A stretch of DNA of 64,000 nucleotides from Agrocybe praecox. Taxonomy: Eukaryota; Basidiomycota; Agaricomycetes; Agaricales; Agrocybaceae. Below the pieces are notes generated by a model. The model was given only the letters and a program-made list of their open reading frames with translations. It was not told the origin of the DNA and did no database searches. The translations under genes and the position numbers were made by a program. Position 1 is the first letter of the stretch. Every line of letters starts with the position of its first letter. Positions 23,460 to 35,594 of the stretch are shown here, piece by piece. Location: contig OZ024845.1 in assembly GCA_964017145.1 (NCBI GenBank), positions 3,162,001 to 3,226,000 on the forward strand, in the 5' to 3' direction.

Positions 23460-24643
23460 GCCACTCGTCGTGCGTTGAGGTAAATTGAAAGCTAAAACCA
23501 GATGGCTTCAGTTTGGTGGTATACTTGGTGAGTGGATCGTCTATATTGGGAAAGAACGTGGTCGTAAGCAGGCTCAGAAGTTTCGTTAGTCGTGGAAGAG
23601 TCGTGGTAGTGAACAATGTCCCTGAGAGGACTAGTGGACAACACTCGCCATCAGTCGCCATCGCTAGACCATTGCCAAGGCTTTAACAATTTGATTTCGC
23701 CATTTTGCGAAACATTTAAAAACTGTTCTACGTGCAGTTTGTTGTGAGTCGACTGAGCGTCGTTTCATTTTTGGAGTCTAATGTATTTACCTTTGACGGA
23801 TTCTGCCAACAAGGTCCTATTCATAGGTTATCCCACCATAATTACTGGGTATCTGAAAGGGGAAATCGTCGAAAGAGGAAGGAAAAAGAGGGGGGAATAA
23901 GAAAATTGGATAGATTACATAGGACTTATGGAAAATACTTCAAAAAACCCGCACAAGATAGCACATTTATAAATAGACTACTTGCTGGATATTTGTCTGA
24001 ATTATAGTCAAAATATCCAAATATTTTACTTTGGGCTCTCTATAGCTCATAGACGATAGAAACAGGACTTTCGGACTTTGCCGGGCAATTTTTCATTGAG
24101 CTAAATTGCTAAATCACGCGAAGTGCCACATGACCGACCACTTATGGCAGATTCAAACTCAGCTCGCGCTGCAACTCGAACTTCAGGCCTCAGGCCTCAA
24201 CGTTCAACACTCAGCCTCAGTCTCCGCTTTATCCCAGGCTTGTGTGAGTGACTTCTTGACCGTCAATGAACTTGTTGTAAATTTATCTCCGCTTCTGAAA
24301 CAATTCTTCACTAACGATAAAAATGTGACTTCCAGGTTGGGCCCACAAAGTTCTAGTCAAACATTTTGCTCGCCAGCATAGCATCATCTACTAGCATCTA
24401 TTTACTCTATGGGTCGGTAATGTCACATGTGTTCAACGTTTGATACTTCTTTTTCTATGGACGTTAAAATTGATTGATTGACCCCAGATTTGGCAGATAG
24501 CGAACAACCGTGACGAACCGAGACTCGGCTCAGAAGCAGCAGCAATAACATTTATTACCCAGGCTTCCAGTCCGTGCACGCGTGAGTAAAAGGGTTGCTT
24601 ATGCGCCTTCTAGGCGCTTCCGCTTTCTTCCCAAATTCTCGCA
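23460..24643. other. Intergenic, no gene recognised
   Basis: Upstream of the WD40 gene and of the DUF4238 pseudogene. An open frame at 23661-23401 (-) overlaps the WD40 start region but is read here as 5' leader. At 24190-24240 there is a cag/gcctca-rich low-complexity stretch. Confidence 0.45.
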
Positions 24644-27481
24644 ATGTCCCAACATAAAGAACCTCAAAAAAAATATTCAGAAAGACCAGTATCACCATGT
24701 TATACCCAGGTTCATCCTGCGAGAATTCCAGATCGGCGGCAAGAGGCAAGTTAAATATCAAGGACATGTTGTTCCTTCGAGATAATTATCTTATCAATGT
24801 ATAGAACGCAACGGGAACGACAGGAAAATTTCGATTCGTCAATGAACGAGTCTGGTTCTACGATCTTGCAGACTTGACTCTTGCGCCGAGACTAATCTCT
24901 GAGGTTCATGGCGTAACAAATCTCTACCGGGACATTCGAAATGTCGAGAATGTGAATGAGATTGAAGAGAAGTTGTCAAAGCTGGAGAGCACAGCTGCGC
25001 GCATCATCGATCATCAATGATGTCCATCGTACCATTGATAAGGGACAGCCCACACACGTTTTTATCCGATGGAACCTTGAACAACTCCGGAAATTTCTGT
25101 TCGTTATGCACTACAGAAACGACGAGCTCGGATCGACGTAGTTCTCTCCAGACCATCCCCAACAATCAATTGTACGAGAAAAGATGAAGAGATTTAACCA
25201 AAATCTCGGTATGGAAACTCCCGTCGATACATGGCTTTATTTCCTTCGCTACTATCTGGATGCATCTCATTCACAAATCGAGTTAGATGCGATCAAGGAA
25301 GCACCTCCAAACACCACTGTCGTAGACATAGAGGCCTATTTTGCTAAATCAATGATGGAGGTCCCCGAATACGCCGCGGCATTGGCATACGCAATTCACG
25401 CCCAAAACTTCTATCTGGGAATAGTGCAAGCCGCACCTGGAGAAGGATACATCTTGGGTCATAACACATTCGGAATTTGGGAAGGATTGGTGAACGGCTT
25501 ACCAGAAATCTATCGGTTGTTTGTTCTTAGTCCCAAAGTTGCGCTCATAATGCGTTCGAACCTTTTTCGCGCGAATGATCCTGAACAGATAAGGACTAGC
25601 TTTCGCTGCATGAGCCTCCTCCTTGATATCCCGCTTCCAGGTCCTCAGAGCGAGCCTCTTCCACGCCCATGGGACGCGACGACTCTGTATTCCGACCTCC
25701 TCAAAATGAAAGAAGAAGCGAGGGAGACGAATTTCACTTATCGGATAACCAAGCTCACCAAAGACCAAACGTATAACGTGAACAGGATAGTCCTCGCCAA
25801 CGCCATGAAGTCGGTCACATTCTTCGACCCCCAAGTGACACGCTCGACAATTCGGAGGCTGTGGGCTGATAATTTGATTGGTCGGAAGCGTTGTGAATAC
25901 GTACCGCTCATCAGGCAGCTTACGTACAACTCGCCAGCAATAAATGAGGAAATCAAGTCTGGAAAGCCTAAACCAGCAATCAGACTACCTGCACCAGTCT
26001 TAATACTTCAAGCTAGACCAGCGATAGGAGAGCCTATACCTCGCGGAAACAATGGCCCGGAGGCTGGAAAAACTGCTGCATCTTCCCGCTCGTCCGAGAT
26101 GCCTACAGCGATCCGACCATCTGCATCATCAGATTTTTGGGTCAGGAAACCAAGAGGAGCATCTATAACCCCCGGAAACAATGGCCCAGGAACTGGAGCA
26201 AATGCCGCATCTTCTCACTCGGCCGAGATACCCACTAACTCGGCCGCATCGACAAAGCCATTATTCTCGATCTCTAATGCGAGCGCTCCTCGAAGAGGTC
26301 ACACAGGTACCCGGCCCCCTATTCGGCCCCAGATACTTTTATCTGTAGGCTTCCTCTCTATAGACCTCTTATCCCCTTTCTTGCCCGTGCTCGTTCTATT
26401 CCTCTTACTCTTATTTCGGCCAGTGTCTATCCACCACGAAAAAAAAAACGATATTCTTCACCAGATATGCAATGAATGAGGAGTTCAGGTCTGGAAAGCC
26501 TAAGTCAGCAATCAAACTATCTACATCAGTATCAATACTTCAAGCCAGGCCAGCAACAGGAGACTCTATAACTCGCGGAAATAATGAGAGTGGTGGAAAA
26601 AATACTGCATCTTCCCACTCATCCGAGATACATACCAGCACGGCTGCGTCGACAGAGCCATCGACCTCAATCTCTAATGCGAGAGCCGCTCGAAGAGCTT
26701 ACGTAGGTTTCCCGATTCCTGCCCGTAAGGCAGGATCCTCTAAATTCAATCTCAGTCTAGCGTCCTTCCTCAACGGAAAACATTTTTCTTTAAAAGAGGC
26801 ACTTAGTATGGATCCTAAGCTAGTGACGCGTAAACGAGCTGCAAAAGCAGGTCCCTGGCAAATGCATCAACAGACACGCGGTCGCGGCTCGGTAACCCAT
26901 GCGAGAGATAGTACGAAAAACCGGAATATGTTCCGTGCGATAGAGATCGTTGTCGACGAAGTTTTAAGCTCTCATCTCTTCCCACAAGTTATATACGGAG
27001 ATGGAGACAATTTTGAAGTCGCAATCATACCTCCAAGTATACGTTATGAGTGGCTGTACTTCCTCTGGAAAGTTAGTGTCTCCTTTGGCTTGGCGGGATG
27101 GCGACTGGGAAGACATCCACTCATATTAACACATTTGGTTCTATGCGACAAAATGGTCAAATCATTGGTTTTGAACCTGAAGAAACCAGCACCTTCATTC
27201 GCCCCAAAGAGAAATGCCAGATTGATGGAGTCCCTTAACGACACTGTGACCAATACTGTGCTCCAGATCGTCAGAGTCTTGATTAACGAAGCCAACTTGG
27301 TCAATTCAGAACCCCTTCAATCTATATTCCAATTCTCTGATAAGATATCATATGCTTACGCGAAGCATGTATACCATTTGGCGATTGAATCCGCAATGCT
27401 CGCAGTCCTCTCTGAGATGGCAAGAACGAGATACGATATTCTGGACGGCATGGCACTGGGAAATATGAAAACCTATCATTA
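24644..27481 (+). pseudogene. Decayed DUF4238 family gene
   Basis: Second DUF4238 copy, inverted relative to 16364-18612. The signature QYHHVIPRFILREFQ, the NLYRDIRNVENVNE block, LEQLRKFLFVMHYRND, QNFYLGIVQAAPGEGYI and the C-terminal KPAPSFAPKRNARLMESL region are all present in order. The frame is broken several times: an A8 run at about 24665-24673 separates ATG 24644 from the signature; an apparent 7-bp duplication (gatcatc) near 25013 shifts the frame; TAG at 25139-25141 stands where the paralogue has Tyr; and the frame changes again at 26472. Long open stretches remain (25184-26479 and 26472-27482), so decay is recent or one half is still expressed. I call it a pseudogene with fair confidence. 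Confidence 0.75.
25940..26710 (+). repeat. Internal tandem duplication in DUF4238 pseudogene
   Basis: A segment beginning NEE..SGKPK.AI.L (25940-26300) recurs at 26472-26710. The copies share LQARPA.G, RGNN and ASS.S.EI blocks and are separated by about 150 bp of unrelated T/C-rich sequence ending in an A9 run. Confidence 0.75.
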
Positions 27482-27666
27482 GTCGAAACCGATTTATAGC
27501 CACAGAACTTGCACACAGCCGCCTTGTAATAGTATTAGTATTTGTATTGCTTTTTTATGCCTCGTTTATGTATGTACAAGCAAATCAAGATGTTTTATAA
27601 GAAATAATATCAGTCCAAACACCAGGAATAAAAGGTCAAAAAATTTGTGGATGATAAACTGCGCTC

Positions 27667-28944
27667 TTAGACATCCCAGATTTGATTCGTGTTGAAGTCG
27701 GTACACCGCCAAGTTTGTACTTGGTTTGAGTTTGTAAAAATTCCATTGGTTAAATCCATGCATTGGCCTAAAAATTGGATATCGTATTTAGATGAGACGT
27801 CAGGAATCCACATGGAGAAAAAAAGGGGAAATCATCACCTTGATTCTCCAAAGCAATGCGATTATCATCCGTAAAGAACCATTGTTGTGCAGGGAGGTTA
27901 TCGAAACATTGCCAGATCTTTAGGCCTACGCCATTCGCAGGATCTAATTATTAGCCTGGTCAGCTGGAAATTCACAAATCGCTTCTAACGAAACGGACTT
28001 ACTTGACCCGGCGTCAAGACAAAAATTTGTTCCTGCAAGTTGGACCTTGGTGCTTCCGCGAACAAAAAACCAGTTTTGCGCTGGAGTACCGTTGCAGTCA
28101 AAGCTTACATACAGAGTAAGCATCTAAGCAAAGGGGAATGAGGTTCTCACGAACATTTGTACTGGTGTGCCACTAGCAATTACTGCTCCCCGAACATCAA
28201 GACATTTTGCAATGTCTGTGTTAGGGTGGATTGTGACACCCTGGTTTGGTGGCAATTTTCCGTCGGGGCAAAATCTGATCAGTTCAATGTGATTCAGTTA
28301 TTTTGGTTACAAATACTCTGGAGTCACTGACGTCAGATCGAATGTAGTGTTCGTGAATGGACAAGTGAAGAAAGGTGGACCGGTGGTGGGATCGGGAAAT
28401 CCTTGCGGGACGCCGGTAAATGCTTGAGGACAGATTGTATCATTACATTCTATTGGAATGCAATCTTCAGGTGGCTGTACATTCAATTATATTTAGCGCT
28501 CGAGTCACAATTGATGGCCGGGAAAGGGGGCATACAATAGGACTGTGCCTTGGTGCAACCCGCAATCCAGTATTGATATTTCCAGCATCTTTAATTAACC
28601 AATATGACTCCTGGGAGTAGAGTTTTTATGTGAGTGTAAATTCCAAAAGAGGACCTTACGGTGAAGAAGGCGGCTCGCGTTGTCCCTACACCGGTGTAGC
28701 GCCCACCATTGAGATCCGTATACCAAAAACCAGCAGCAACATTGTCAACCCTGGATATCGATCCACCAGTAGGGATGACGTTCACCTGCTGTCCGCCAAC
28801 GAACAGATTGATTTGTTTAGGACATTGATTGTGAACTACATACGTCCGAGTAATTCCTTGCCGCGGGAATAGAGGAGATCCTTGCCTTGCCAAAACGTTC
28901 GCCAGGAATAAGGAGATACAGATGACTGATGTAGAGAAATGCAT
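27667..28944 (-). CDS. Secreted thaumatin-like protein with ricin-B-type lectin domain
   Basis: Signal peptide MHFSTSVICISLFLANVLA starts the protein at ATG 28944-28942. The N-terminal half (TRTYVVHNQCPKQINLFVGG, GGSISRVDNVAAGFWYTD, CNDTICPQAF, FFTCPFTNTTFDLTFCP) has the order and cysteines of a thaumatin-like beta-sandwich. The C-terminal half is a beta-trefoil carbohydrate-binding domain (CBM13/ricin B-lectin type) with CLDVRG, CNGTPAQNWFF, NFCLDAGS, WQCFDNLPAQQWFF, QCMDLTNG and a final NQIWDV, i.e. several QxW-like repeats. At least six short introns interrupt it. Stop TAA 27669-27667. Expected in the wall or secretome, where it would bind glycans. It is a lectin domain only; no enzyme chain of a toxin is present. 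Exon edges near 28100-28300 were read less carefully. Confidence 0.78.
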
Positions 28945-30918
28945 GTGCGACACTGGGCTCTCAGAAGCTGCTTTGACTGCCTTTATACCGTCCAAAGGAT
29001 CCTTTCTATATGAAAATGTGTGTCTTTGGTGCGTCAGACTGATCAGCTGCCGACTCGAGAGCCAGCCTGTTCCTGTGTTCTGCGCACGAGTCCGGAGGGC
29101 CTGGTGCATAGAACACATTGTACGTAACTTTGACATGACCCCACTGAGTAAATTGTGTACTTTCCGGCCCAGAGCCTAATGGGGTCTAGACAGACTCTAC
29201 GCTTCAAGTAGGAGTGATTTCTTTACGCTTTAATTGAGTACGGCGGGCGCTACTAATAGACAATGACGGTGTGACCTGATGTGACCTTTGAAACTTCTGT
29301 AAAGTGAATTTTCAACGTCAACTCTTGTATTTTATTCTCCAACATTGACCGACAGCAGAAATTGCAGTCTAATCAAGCTTCACACAAACCTCTGATCCTC
29401 GCGCCAGGACATCGATGTGAATGATGGTAGCATAAGCATTATCTTATCAAAGTGTCATAATGAGATGCCTACCGGTACCGTGCTCGAAGCATCTGACAAC
29501 CATTGGGGAGAAGAGAATTCTTGCTCCAGAAGGAGTCTGGGGCTCTTAATCGATTTATTTTGAGCAATTTCTTAGACTCCGTTAACGATGGAGCTTCCTT
29601 TCATCTTAATGTAGGCCCTTGGGAGATTCGTCACAGCCTGAGTGACGGAGCGTCTATTTTTATCATTTTGAGTCCCTCTCAGCCTATTAGGCGCAGAAAA
29701 CAAAGATGCATCACTCGAGCCGTAACCAAAACAATACCAATTAGTAGAAAAGAATGAAAATGTCTGGCAGGAAAATCAGAGTCGATAAGACTCCCCAAAC
29801 TCAGGACAAGGCCAGAGTACACCGTAATCGGCTGTGATTGATGTATGACAATGTGAGAATTTAAGATCACCATTGACAGTGCTCAATTCATTCCGTCATT
29901 CCAGGAACACCTCTCACAATAAAAAATCACGAGGCGTGGCAAAGTTCCCGAGAACAGGGGCCATTGAAAGCCTTTAGCTGATACAAAATGAAAACACTGA
30001 TGAGTCTTTAGACAGTAATAATCTTGTGATTATTTGATAGATTTGTACCTAGAGAATCCAACTCCGATACAATACACAGCATTGCAACTTTGGAGATATG
30101 CCACTGCGGTACGTACTGCACTTGAGTCTTGTGCAAATGTATCGTTAAATATTTTGTTAAGGCCGTCGAAACTTGTTCTTGTTCCCTCGAGAATGTGACG
30201 GCATAGTCATGGAGGATGATCTAAAGAATAGTTGCCCTGGCTATTTGATGCTCCTTTCTAGCACAAAGGCGTATTTTGAACTAAAGCAACAGTCGATTTC
30301 TACTTAATCGTTCCACATGGCCGTCGGTGCCATCTAGCATCAACCCATAAGCTTCTAGAATGCTGTGTATCATTCCCATAGTAGCTGTGCTAACTAGAGG
30401 TCTAATCATTCATTCATAGTGCCATTGCATCATAATTATCTTTGCATCAACTCATTGGTGATTGGGATGCTGTTGGGATAATGGAATTAGTATCATACAT
30501 GACTTAGCGCGCATAATTCATGTGGGATATGTGACGAAATATATCTTCTTCAGCATCGATTCTCTGATGTTAAACATTTCGAAGCTTCTTTTCCTCGAAT
30601 GTTTTCAATCCGCCGGTGAGGGTTAATTATAAAGTTAGGAGAAATTAATATCGCCAAAATTCTGGGACAGATCATCATCGTCGTAAGTGCTGTGAACATT
30701 CAAGGTGACCTGTAATCAACATCGAGTTTTACTTTATAATAGGAGTATCATTGCACGGAACATGGTACATACGTTGACAACACATCTCCCAAGAGCCCAT
30801 CAGGTACAGCATCTTCTCCTCGCCTGTGTCGATACATACTACCCTATTTCTAAGGTATTCATCCCGATGACTTTATACAAATTCTTCGATTTTCTTACGC
30901 AGTTACACAGGGCTAATC
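28945..30918. other. Intergenic, no gene recognised
   Basis: Nearly 2 kb between divergent lectin and TPR genes. Only short ORFs on either strand, AT-rich, no repeat recognised. Large divergent promoter regions are plausible. Confidence 0.5.
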
Positions 30919-32826
30919 ATGGGCTGCTGTATGAGTTCGACGACTGACCACACAGTGGAGAACGAGACCAAAGCGGTGGAGGCCTATCAGCAATACTGCG
31001 AGTCGAAGAACCCCGCATATCTGAGAGAGTCGATCAAACTATACCTCTCTATAGCGGATTCCCGCCGGCCTCATAATGCCTTATCAGATACACTTATGAC
31101 GCTGGGGCATAGGCGCTGGGAGCTGTGCGTGCTTACCGGAAAACAGACAGAAGACATCCAGGGCGTTATCGAACTCTTTGAGGAAGCGAAGCATCTGTGG
31201 AGCGTAAGGAGCGCTAGCCGTGACGAACATTATGCGGGGTTACTCGTCAGCCTAGGAGATGCTTACCGAGAATTATACGACAAGACGGTGGACAAGTTGA
31301 ACGACGGCGCCATACAGAAAGCTATTTCTTGTTACGAGGAAGCGCGAAACTTCAAAGACGCCAATCTGCCCATGTATTACAAGGCGACACTCCAGCTTGG
31401 ATTAAGCCTTTGGTCCCGATGTCATTGGCAAAACCATGATAGGAGACTGAAAGGTGCCATTCGGTACCTTGAAGAGGCGTACATGTATTTCGACGGGACA
31501 CCCCAAGCAGAGATTTGCGTGTACAACTTGGCCAACGCGTACTTCACTTATTCCGGAAGGCCAGGTTCAACTCCAGAGAATCTCAACTTAGCCATCGAAT
31601 ATTACCAAAGCTCAATCGACTTGCTACGTCCTGGAAACCCTGATCGAGGAATATGCTTTTACAACATATCCCAAGCCCTTATTCGACGATATCATCTCCA
31701 TTACGAAGTCTCGGATTTGAAGGAAGCCGCAAAGTGCGCGAATCTTGCGAGAGAGGCGTTACCAAAGGACCAGTGTCCCAGGGTGGAGGAAATTTTGGCG
31801 TTCGTGCAGTACGTGTTGAACCCCCGCGTCAATACTGTCAGCAAAAGGAACGGAAAGGTCAAGGTCGGAATGAACAGCGAGGAAAACGGAAAGTCCCATC
31901 AACTTCATCAACCTAGTATGCGGGAAAGCGAGAACAAGGACTCAGCGATTCGAGCGTGGATGCTAACACAGAAGAGCGAATTCCCTCCCTTACCAGACAT
32001 TCCCACTTCCGACGGCAGGAATTCACCTACCCCTTCTCGCAGCATACGCTCTGTCAGGGTCATACGCCCTAGAACACAACCAGGAGAAACACCATCGATA
32101 ACGAAAACGAAGGAAAAATCAATCCCTGCCAAAATATCTGTCATAAACGAGCGGGACCGCAGGCCGCTTCCCAAGGATTCGAGAAGCATCGAACATAGGA
32201 AAGTGTCAGCACCCGCCAACGACCGGAAACCAAAAAGACCAACTCATTCTCCTAAAACCAGTGCGAGTTCTGATATACCTTCCGAGTCTTCAAAGGTGCC
32301 GCTTCTCAAAGACTATGAAACGGACATCCCTATGCAGGAGCTGCAGCCCGCATTATTATCTCTTCGGACATATGGATCGAAAGATGAATTACAAACAAGT
32401 CCTACCTCAACTAGAAGAGGATTGCCCGCCGTCCCTACTAGCCTCGACAATAGTCCACAAGTTCGACAAATGCGATCTTTTCCATCTAGCGACCGCGTGG
32501 CGAGTCCGAAACCGACTCTCCCAAGTTCCCCAAAAGTCCTCAAAGGACCGCGTCCAAGCGCGACCAGACAACGATCACAAACGAACCTCCGCAACGTGAT
32601 AAAGAATATCATAGAAGATGTCAATTCCGTAGGGGAAGAGTTTCAAGTCCCGGAGCTGACTATAGATTCGATAACGACTCTCCGTGAACCGGATCAAGTT
32701 TGGATGGACAACGCGCTCGCTGACTCGAGTCCAGTAGAGAGGATAGGGGGAACAGATACATGGTTTCCCGCACCCACAGCGAAGGTGGTGGGGATGGAGA
32801 ATAGCGACGGTTGGCAGCCTGTGTGA
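30919..32826 (+). CDS. TPR-repeat protein with possible N-terminal lipidation
   Basis: Single-exon protein of 635 residues. Residues about 15-300 are helical repeats of the TPR type seen in Agaricomycete TPR and CHAT proteins: RESIKLYLSIAD.., LVSLGDAYRELYDKT, AIQKAISCYEEARN, LQLGLSLWSRC, AIRYLEEAYMYF, NLAIEYYQSSIDLLRPGNPD, DLKEAAKCANLAREALP. No CHAT protease domain follows. Residues 300-635 are disordered, Ser/Pro/Arg/Lys-rich, with many SP sites. The start MGCCMSS has Gly2, followed by Cys3, Cys4 and Ser6/7, the pattern for N-myristoylation plus palmitoylation, so the protein may sit on membranes. An upstream in-frame start is not seen. Role unknown; a scaffold is inferred. Confidence 0.85.
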   Translation: MGCCMSSTTDHTVENETKAVEAYQQYCESKNPAYLRESIKLYLSIADSRRPHNALSDTLMTLGHRRWELCVLTGKQTEDIQGVIELFEEAKHLWSVRSASRDEHYAGLLVSLGDAYRELYDKTVDKLNDGAIQKAISCYEEARNFKDANLPMYYKATLQLGLSLWSRCHWQNHDRRLKGAIRYLEEAYMYFDGTPQAEICVYNLANAYFTYSGRPGSTPENLNLAIEYYQSSIDLLRPGNPDRGICFYNISQALIRRYHLHYEVSDLKEAAKCANLAREALPKDQCPRVEEILAFVQYVLNPRVNTVSKRNGKVKVGMNSEENGKSHQLHQPSMRESENKDSAIRAWMLTQKSEFPPLPDIPTSDGRNSPTPSRSIRSVRVIRPRTQPGETPSITKTKEKSIPAKISVINERDRRPLPKDSRSIEHRKVSAPANDRKPKRPTHSPKTSASSDIPSESSKVPLLKDYETDIPMQELQPALLSLRTYGSKDELQTSPTSTRRGLPAVPTSLDNSPQVRQMRSFPSSDRVASPKPTLPSSPKVLKGPRPSATRQRSQTNLRNVIKNIIEDVNSVGEEFQVPELTIDSITTLREPDQVWMDNALADSSPVERIGGTDTWFPAPTAKVVGMENSDGWQPV

Positions 32827-33082
32827 CCATCATGGAGTCGATTACACGCTTGAAGTTGAGGAGGGTAGAAGCCTGTTTAGTGTCGCAGATATCCGGAGAA
32901 AGCCCAATCCTTCTCAACAGCTTGAATGTTTGATACCTGATGCTTGATGCTTTGCTGGTGAAAAAGTTCGAATACTCAACTGGTTCGACAGGCGATCGAG
33001 ACAATAGCATCGTATATTCAGCAACAAGGATCCCCGACAAAAATGCACGACAGAAAGGAGAGAACACTCCTCGCGCGTCGCT

Positions 33083-33929
33083 TTAGCGAGCGGTTGTCTG
33101 AAGCCCAGTGTTCCTATTCGCTACTCTATCTGTCAAGGCTGCATCTGCTGCATGGGGAGCAGGGACCTCTAGTTTAGAATTGACTTCGCGTTTCGTAGAT
33201 TTCATGTCGCCTTTAAATCCGATATAGTATATTCTTGATATATCTCCACCAACAGAGTCGTTCTGCCAAATTCATCATCCGTTTGCTCGAGGATTGACCA
33301 GGGTAAATGGCTTACAAAGAAGAGAGATAACGAATGGACGCTGACGAAGGAGGCAACTCTCAGAGGATATTCGACTACTCCTGTCTCGCCCTCTAGAAGA
33401 CTAATATTGAGTTGGGGCTTGAACGATTCGGCTTGGTCAAAATCAACAATAGTGTTGTGATTTGCGTATATCCGTAAATGACGCGGCGTCACTTCACCTC
33501 TGCCTAGGTAAACAGGGTTTAGTATACTCGTTTTGAGAAAGTAGCGGCAACTTACCAAGCTTTAGTAGAATTGATTTGATGCGTACGTTTTGTGAGAACG
33601 GTATATGGATGATGAGCTATTGGAATTCAGGATCATCCAAATGATAAAGTCACTGAGAGACAAACCTGGTCGTCTACATTCGAATCCAAGTATTTCGTGT
33701 TATCTTCTCTCTCATCCCATGGCTTTATGATCTCTTTAGCATCTTCAGGAACGGTTAAGTTGAGGCCGTATACGCTTGACTCCAGGACAAGATTAGATGT
33801 ACCTGAATCGCGAAGGAATACTTGGGCTTACTTGTCTCTGTCTATGACACCAAATAAGTTAGAAAAGTCAGTGCCTCCCATGTCTGCCGCCAAAGAATTA
33901 TGAGCAGTATCTGAGTTGTTCGAGGCCAT
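33083..33929 (-). CDS. PITH domain protein (TXNL1 C-terminal type, no thioredoxin domain)
   Basis: Stand-alone PITH (DUF1000) protein of about 215 residues. In TXNL1 this domain binds the 26S proteasome. Start ATG 33929-33927. Read in order: FSNLFGVIDRDNVYGLNLTV, DAKEIIKPWDEREDNTKYLD, then GRGEVTPRHLRIYANHNTIV, QLNISLLEGETGVVEYPLRV and, after the last intron, GGDISRIYYIGFKGDMKST, ending in GLQTTAR before TAA 33085-33083. The first intron (about 58 nt) completes Asn at RDN. The conserved IKPWD, ANH..IVDF and YYIGFKGD motifs make the family clear. It is tail to tail with the TPR gene, about 250 bp apart. Confidence 0.88.
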
Positions 33930-34358
33930 ATTTGCTGCGGCTGAGTGTGGTAGTGATGAGGTTGTGTGGTATGTAATAAAGCATTTCGGCCACATGTCGG
34001 CGTCAGTTTCTAAAATTCAAGCGGAGTTGTCCTGAATCTTTATTTGTTTGAAATAAATAAATAAATGTTGTCACTGCCGCCTAAACTCGATTTTTGGACT
34101 CTCGATGACAATTTTCGTGAAAGGAAGAACCACAGAATCATGGACAATGATATACAATTCCCGGGTATATATCTACCACATAAAAAATGAAATCGTGAAC
34201 TGGAAAGATCCTCGAATAGGAGCCAATCTCTCAAAACGCGCATTTACTTAAACTTTCAACAAGGGTACTAGTAACTACATATGCAAAAACTAGCTGACTG
34301 GCAGTATTTAGTCTTATACTGTAATTGCTCAAGGCCTCCATTGGAATGCGTCCAATAC
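33930..34358. other. Intergenic, no gene recognised
   Basis: Upstream of the PITH gene and downstream of hydrolase copy 2. AT-rich; nothing similar to the 3' flank of hydrolase copy 1, so the duplicated block ends near the stop codon. Confidence 0.45.
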
Positions 34359-35594
34359 CTAGACCTTCACATTCTTCAAAAATTCCACCACTATTTTGAA
34401 ATATCTAAGGGAAAAAAATAGAAAGACCCTCAGTAAAATTGCTAACAGACGGACATAGATCGAGCAAATACCTTTCAGGTTCTTCGAACATGGGAAAATG
34501 AACACTATTCTGGAGTTCGACCCATTTGATCTTCGGAATCTCCACGAAGAAAGGAAGTACTGCAACTTCCTGTGTTTGTTCCTCGGGAGAGGAAATGAGG
34601 AGAGTCGGATTGGGAATCTTATGGAGTATGTCGACTATATCCCAGTGCTTCAGGATTCCGTCAATGATGAACTCGGATGGCCCATACCTGTGAGAATATT
34701 CATGTTACTGCTGGTGAAAACCAAAATTGTGGTTAAATGATACGTACATGGTACGATGGACCGTTTTATTATCCTCGAAGGTTTGGAAAGACTGTACAAG
34801 TTCTTGAGGCCATGGATCAAGGGCGCAAAGATGATTCTTCATGAAATGATTTGCACCATCTTTGTACTCTGAGGTGTGGTATGTACCAGCGACTTGATGC
34901 TTCTGAATATTTTGTTGCAAGTGTGTAGGGAATTTAGCGATTAATGAAGCAGTTCCTTGAGCGTACAACTCCATAGAGGCGAGCGAGTTCGTAATGATAA
35001 GGTGTTTGAGGCCCGCTGGGGTACGAGAGGCGGCAAATTGGGCAGCCAGCATGCCTGGATAAACATTAGACCCCTTTAGCTCAAGCGTCCAGCCTGCGTC
35101 ATAAAATATGGAATCAAATCACCTCCCCAAGAGTGTCCTATCAGGTCAAAGTCGTTGTGTATGCCCAGAGACTTCAGAAGGTTTTCCAGTTCATCCATGA
35201 ACAAATCCGGAGTCCAGAATTCCTTTGGCACGCCAGAGCAGTGCGACGATGCTCCATTTCCGATTTGGTCATAGAGCACGATTGGGATTCTGGAGCATAA
35301 AGTGGAACATGTAAACGCCTAGGATCGCAGGCATCCACTGGCAGTACGCACCCTTCTTGAGCTTGAATAATTTTGTGTGGTCTGGGCGTGCCTCATTAAG
35401 CTTAATTCGAAGGGCAGATAAACTGTAGGGAAAACATACAGCATGTAATGATGGCTCATTCCAGGCCCGCCGTGTAACGTTACAAGGGGACGATGTTGGC
35501 CTTTTTTGAGGTCCCCGTAAATCTTATACCATGTTTGGTACGTCTGCGATCCGACTTTGAAGTCGACCTTGCCTGTTGTGAATTGTCCAGACAT
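34359..35594 (-). CDS. Proline iminopeptidase-like alpha/beta hydrolase (copy 2)
   Basis: Paralogue of the gene at 2760-4004, inverted and about 31 kb away, with the same exon pattern and about the same length. Motifs: LVTLHGGPGMSHHY, LYDQIGNGASSHC, nucleophile elbow GHSWGG, LLAAQFAASRTPAGLKHLII, LLISSPEEQTQEVAV, catalytic His in NSVHFPMFEEPERYF, and C-terminus VVEFLKNVKV before TAG 34361-34359. All catalytic elements are intact and no stop interrupts the exons, so it should be active. The 5' UTR resembles that of copy 1. Upstream (right side) lies the ATP10 remnant at the same spacing (about 530 bp) as intact ATP10 has to copy 1. Confidence 0.88.

Noticed and set aside
27667..28944. Reading the ricin-B-type domain as part of a toxin
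   Set aside because: Only the lectin-type beta-trefoil is present; no toxic enzyme chain is encoded nearby.
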